This document shows, one piece after another, positions 6,771 through 7,812 of a stretch of 7,812 bases of DNA (position 1 is the stretch's first letter; each line of letters begins with the position of its first letter). A model generated the notes under the pieces. It saw only the letters and a list, made by a program, of their open reading frames with translations, searched no databases and was not told the origin of the DNA. Source of the DNA: Bacteroidales bacterium UBA2559 (GTDB lineage Bacteria; Bacteroidota; Bacteroidia; Bacteroidales; Bacteroidaceae); NCBI GenBank assembly GCA_002340405.1, contig DDLZ01000100.1, positions 5,398-13,209 on the forward strand. The letters are read 5' to 3'. The translations under genes were made by a program, and so were the position numbers.

Positions 6771-7449
6771 GTTAAATAAAATTCAATATGCGGTTTTGGC
6801 AGCGACGATGCTCCTGACAGCAGGAGTTGTAAGTGCTGCGAACCGGAGTTCGGCCGGTCTCTATGCCGCGAACCAAGGTTCGGAAAGCATTTCTGCTGGA
6901 AATCAAGGTTCGGATGATATTCTGGAGCGCATTTCGAAAGGCTCTTCCTCAATGAAAACTATGCGGTGTGATTTCAGGCAGGTCCGCATACTCCCGCTTA
7001 TGGATGAGCCGCAGGAATCTACGGGCAAGATGCTCTACAGAGAACCGTCGGCAATCAAATGGGAATATAAGGAGCCTTTTCAATATTCGCTTGTCATAGA
7101 CGGCGATCTCATTTCGATTGATACTCAAGAGGGGACCACCGAGCTGAGCGGCGAGGCCGGACGTATGTTCAGGGGAATGGCCGGAATAATGCTTGGCAGT
7201 ATGTCAGGTGATTATTTGAAAGAGAGCAGGACATTTCAGGTCACGGTGACCGAAGAGGAGGGAGAATGGATTGTTCTTCTTATTCCGCAGCGTAGAGATT
7301 TAAAGCGTATATATTCGATGATAACTATGGTTTTTGACCCTGATACATCGCTGCTCAAACGGTTGACTATGACCGAACAGGGTGGAGGCAGCACCGAAAT
7401 AACAATAAGCAACGTCTCAATAAACGGGAATTATGAAGCTGAATGGTGA
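6769..7449 (+). CDS. LolA-like periplasmic outer-membrane lipoprotein carrier family protein
   Basis: This is a 226-residue protein with an N-terminal signal peptide (hydrophobic stretch about 8-21, cleavage near VSA at residue 23). An in-frame stop at 6751 makes the ATG at 6769 the first usable start. After a repeated linker (23-52) comes a LolA-type fold: amphipathic helix ILERISKGSSSMKTM, then CDFRQ (the family's F-x-Q strand start), STGKMLYREPSAIKWEY and LVIDGDLISI, typical of the half-barrel that shields acyl chains. Length fits the family (about 200-230). Canonical LolA carries lipoproteins from the LolCDE complex to the outer membrane. This copy overlaps a fatty-acid-type dehydratase gene by 17 bp, so it more likely serves a biosynthetic cluster as carrier of a lipid or polyene product; that role is inferred from context. 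It could instead be the housekeeping LolA. Confidence 0.85.
   Translation: MLNKIQYAVLAATMLLTAGVVSAANRSSAGLYAANQGSESISAGNQGSDDILERISKGSSSMKTMRCDFRQVRILPLMDEPQESTGKMLYREPSAIKWEYKEPFQYSLVIDGDLISIDTQEGTTELSGEAGRMFRGMAGIMLGSMSGDYLKESRTFQVTVTEEEGEWIVLLIPQRRDLKRIYSMITMVFDPDTSLLKRLTMTEQGGGSTEITISNVSINGNYEAEW
6835..6924 (+). repeat. Three 30-bp tandem repeats after the LolA-like signal peptide
   Basis: Units at 6835-6864, 6865-6894 and 6895-6924 have exactly the same length and share the pattern GCnGvr-AAyCrrrGTTCGG; units 2 and 3 share CAAGGTTCGG exactly. They encode AANRSSAGLY, AANQGSESIS and AGNQGSDDIL. They extend the linker between the signal-peptide cleavage site and the folded LolA domain, keeping frame. 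The 3' halves of the units have diverged. Confidence 0.75.
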
Positions 7450-7812
7450 TTTCTACGATCTGGTCGCATCGCTGCCGGCATCGGCAGGGGTCGTTTACGG
7501 ATTTGACGTAAAGCTGAATCCCGAACATATGATATATAAGGCCCATTTTCCCGGATATCCCGTAACTCCCGGAGTATGTCTGCTTCAGATGGCGGCCGAG
7601 CTGGCCTCAATAGCCGAAAACCGCCGGCTTGAAGCGCATATCGTTAAAAACATGAAATTTACAGATGTGGTGTCGCCCGACAGGTACACAAGGCTCACTT
7701 TTATTTTTACCTCACGTGTTCCGGTTGAAGGCACAGGTGTGAAGGTGCAGGGAGAGATAATAGAGACGGGATGCCCCGAGCGGGTTTTTTCCAAATTTTC
7801 ATTAACCCTTAC
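7433..7812 (+). CDS. Hotdog-fold 3-hydroxyacyl-ACP dehydratase-like protein (3' truncated)
   Basis: The first 126 residues are present and the frame is open at the right edge. The ATG at 7433 lies inside the end of the LolA-like gene (17-bp overlap in another frame), with a weak purine-rich CGGGAA just upstream, so translation is probably coupled. The signature AHFPGYPVTPGV (residues 37-48) is the FabZ/FabA hotdog active-site motif with catalytic His38. FabZ enzymes have Glu, and FabA Asp, 14 residues after that His; here it is Gln52 (VCLLQMAAEL). From memory, Gln is common in a Bacteroidota dehydratase subfamily in aryl-polyene/flexirubin-type clusters. It would dehydrate 3-hydroxyacyl-ACP intermediates in the cytoplasm, but loss of the acidic residue leaves its activity uncertain; a non-catalytic or thioesterase-like role is possible. 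It is probably not the housekeeping FabZ, which in Bacteroidota is usually fused to LpxC. Confidence 0.85.
   Translation, partial: MKLNGDFYDLVASLPASAGVVYGFDVKLNPEHMIYKAHFPGYPVTPGVCLLQMAAELASIAENRRLEAHIVKNMKFTDVVSPDRYTRLTFIFTSRVPVEGTGVKVQGEIIETGCPERVFSKFSLTL

Noticed and set aside
6728..6952. A 74-codon open frame antisense to the start of the LolA-like gene
   Set aside because: It overlaps the signal peptide and repeat of the real gene and shows no domain or initiation signal of its own; it is a shadow of the repeated codons.

Overview
The window looks like a piece of a Bacteroidales-type (phylum Bacteroidota) chromosome. Three observations support this: a BspA-type leucine-rich-repeat surface protein ending in a type IX secretion (T9SS) sorting domain, promoter -7 elements matching the Bacteroides consensus TAnnTTTG, and a lack of strong Shine-Dalgarno sequences before the genes. 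A genus cannot be named from the sequence alone.

Layout: (1) Positions 1-2972, plus strand, hold the 3' part of a large BspA-like surface protein that runs in from outside the window. It has about 30 LRR_5-type repeats, two divergent InlB-B/Flg_new-type modules and a T9SS type A C-terminal domain. (2) Positions 2973-3167 hold a degenerate 14-bp tandem repeat and a strong hairpin terminator at the convergent junction. (3) Positions 3168-6536, minus strand, hold a complete exported LacZ-type GH2 beta-galactosidase. Its catalytic residues are intact, but it has an unusual low-complexity insert and a repeated mature N-terminus. (4) Positions 6537-6768 are a divergent intergenic region with a candidate promoter on each strand. 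(5) Positions 6769-7449, plus strand, encode a periplasmic LolA-like protein. It overlaps by 17 bp a FabZ/hotdog-type dehydratase (7433 to the window end) that is cut by the window edge.

The LolA-like and dehydratase genes are translationally linked and are probably the first genes of a longer operon. From family knowledge, this pairing is typical of aryl-polyene/flexirubin-like lipid biosynthesis clusters in Bacteroidota, but the synthases that would prove it lie outside the window. The beta-galactosidase has no SusC/SusD neighbours here, so there is no evidence for a complete polysaccharide utilisation locus.

The most unusual signal is a recurring pattern of short degenerate tandem repeats in weakly constrained places. 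They occur after the BspA stop codon (14-bp units), just after the signal peptide of the beta-galactosidase (33/36-bp units) and just after the signal peptide of the LolA-like protein (three exact-length 30-bp units). A low-complexity insert in the beta-galactosidase and the lolA leader show weaker traces. This suggests a genome prone to small in-frame duplications. I found no CRISPR array, tRNA, rRNA, insertion sequence or riboswitch.
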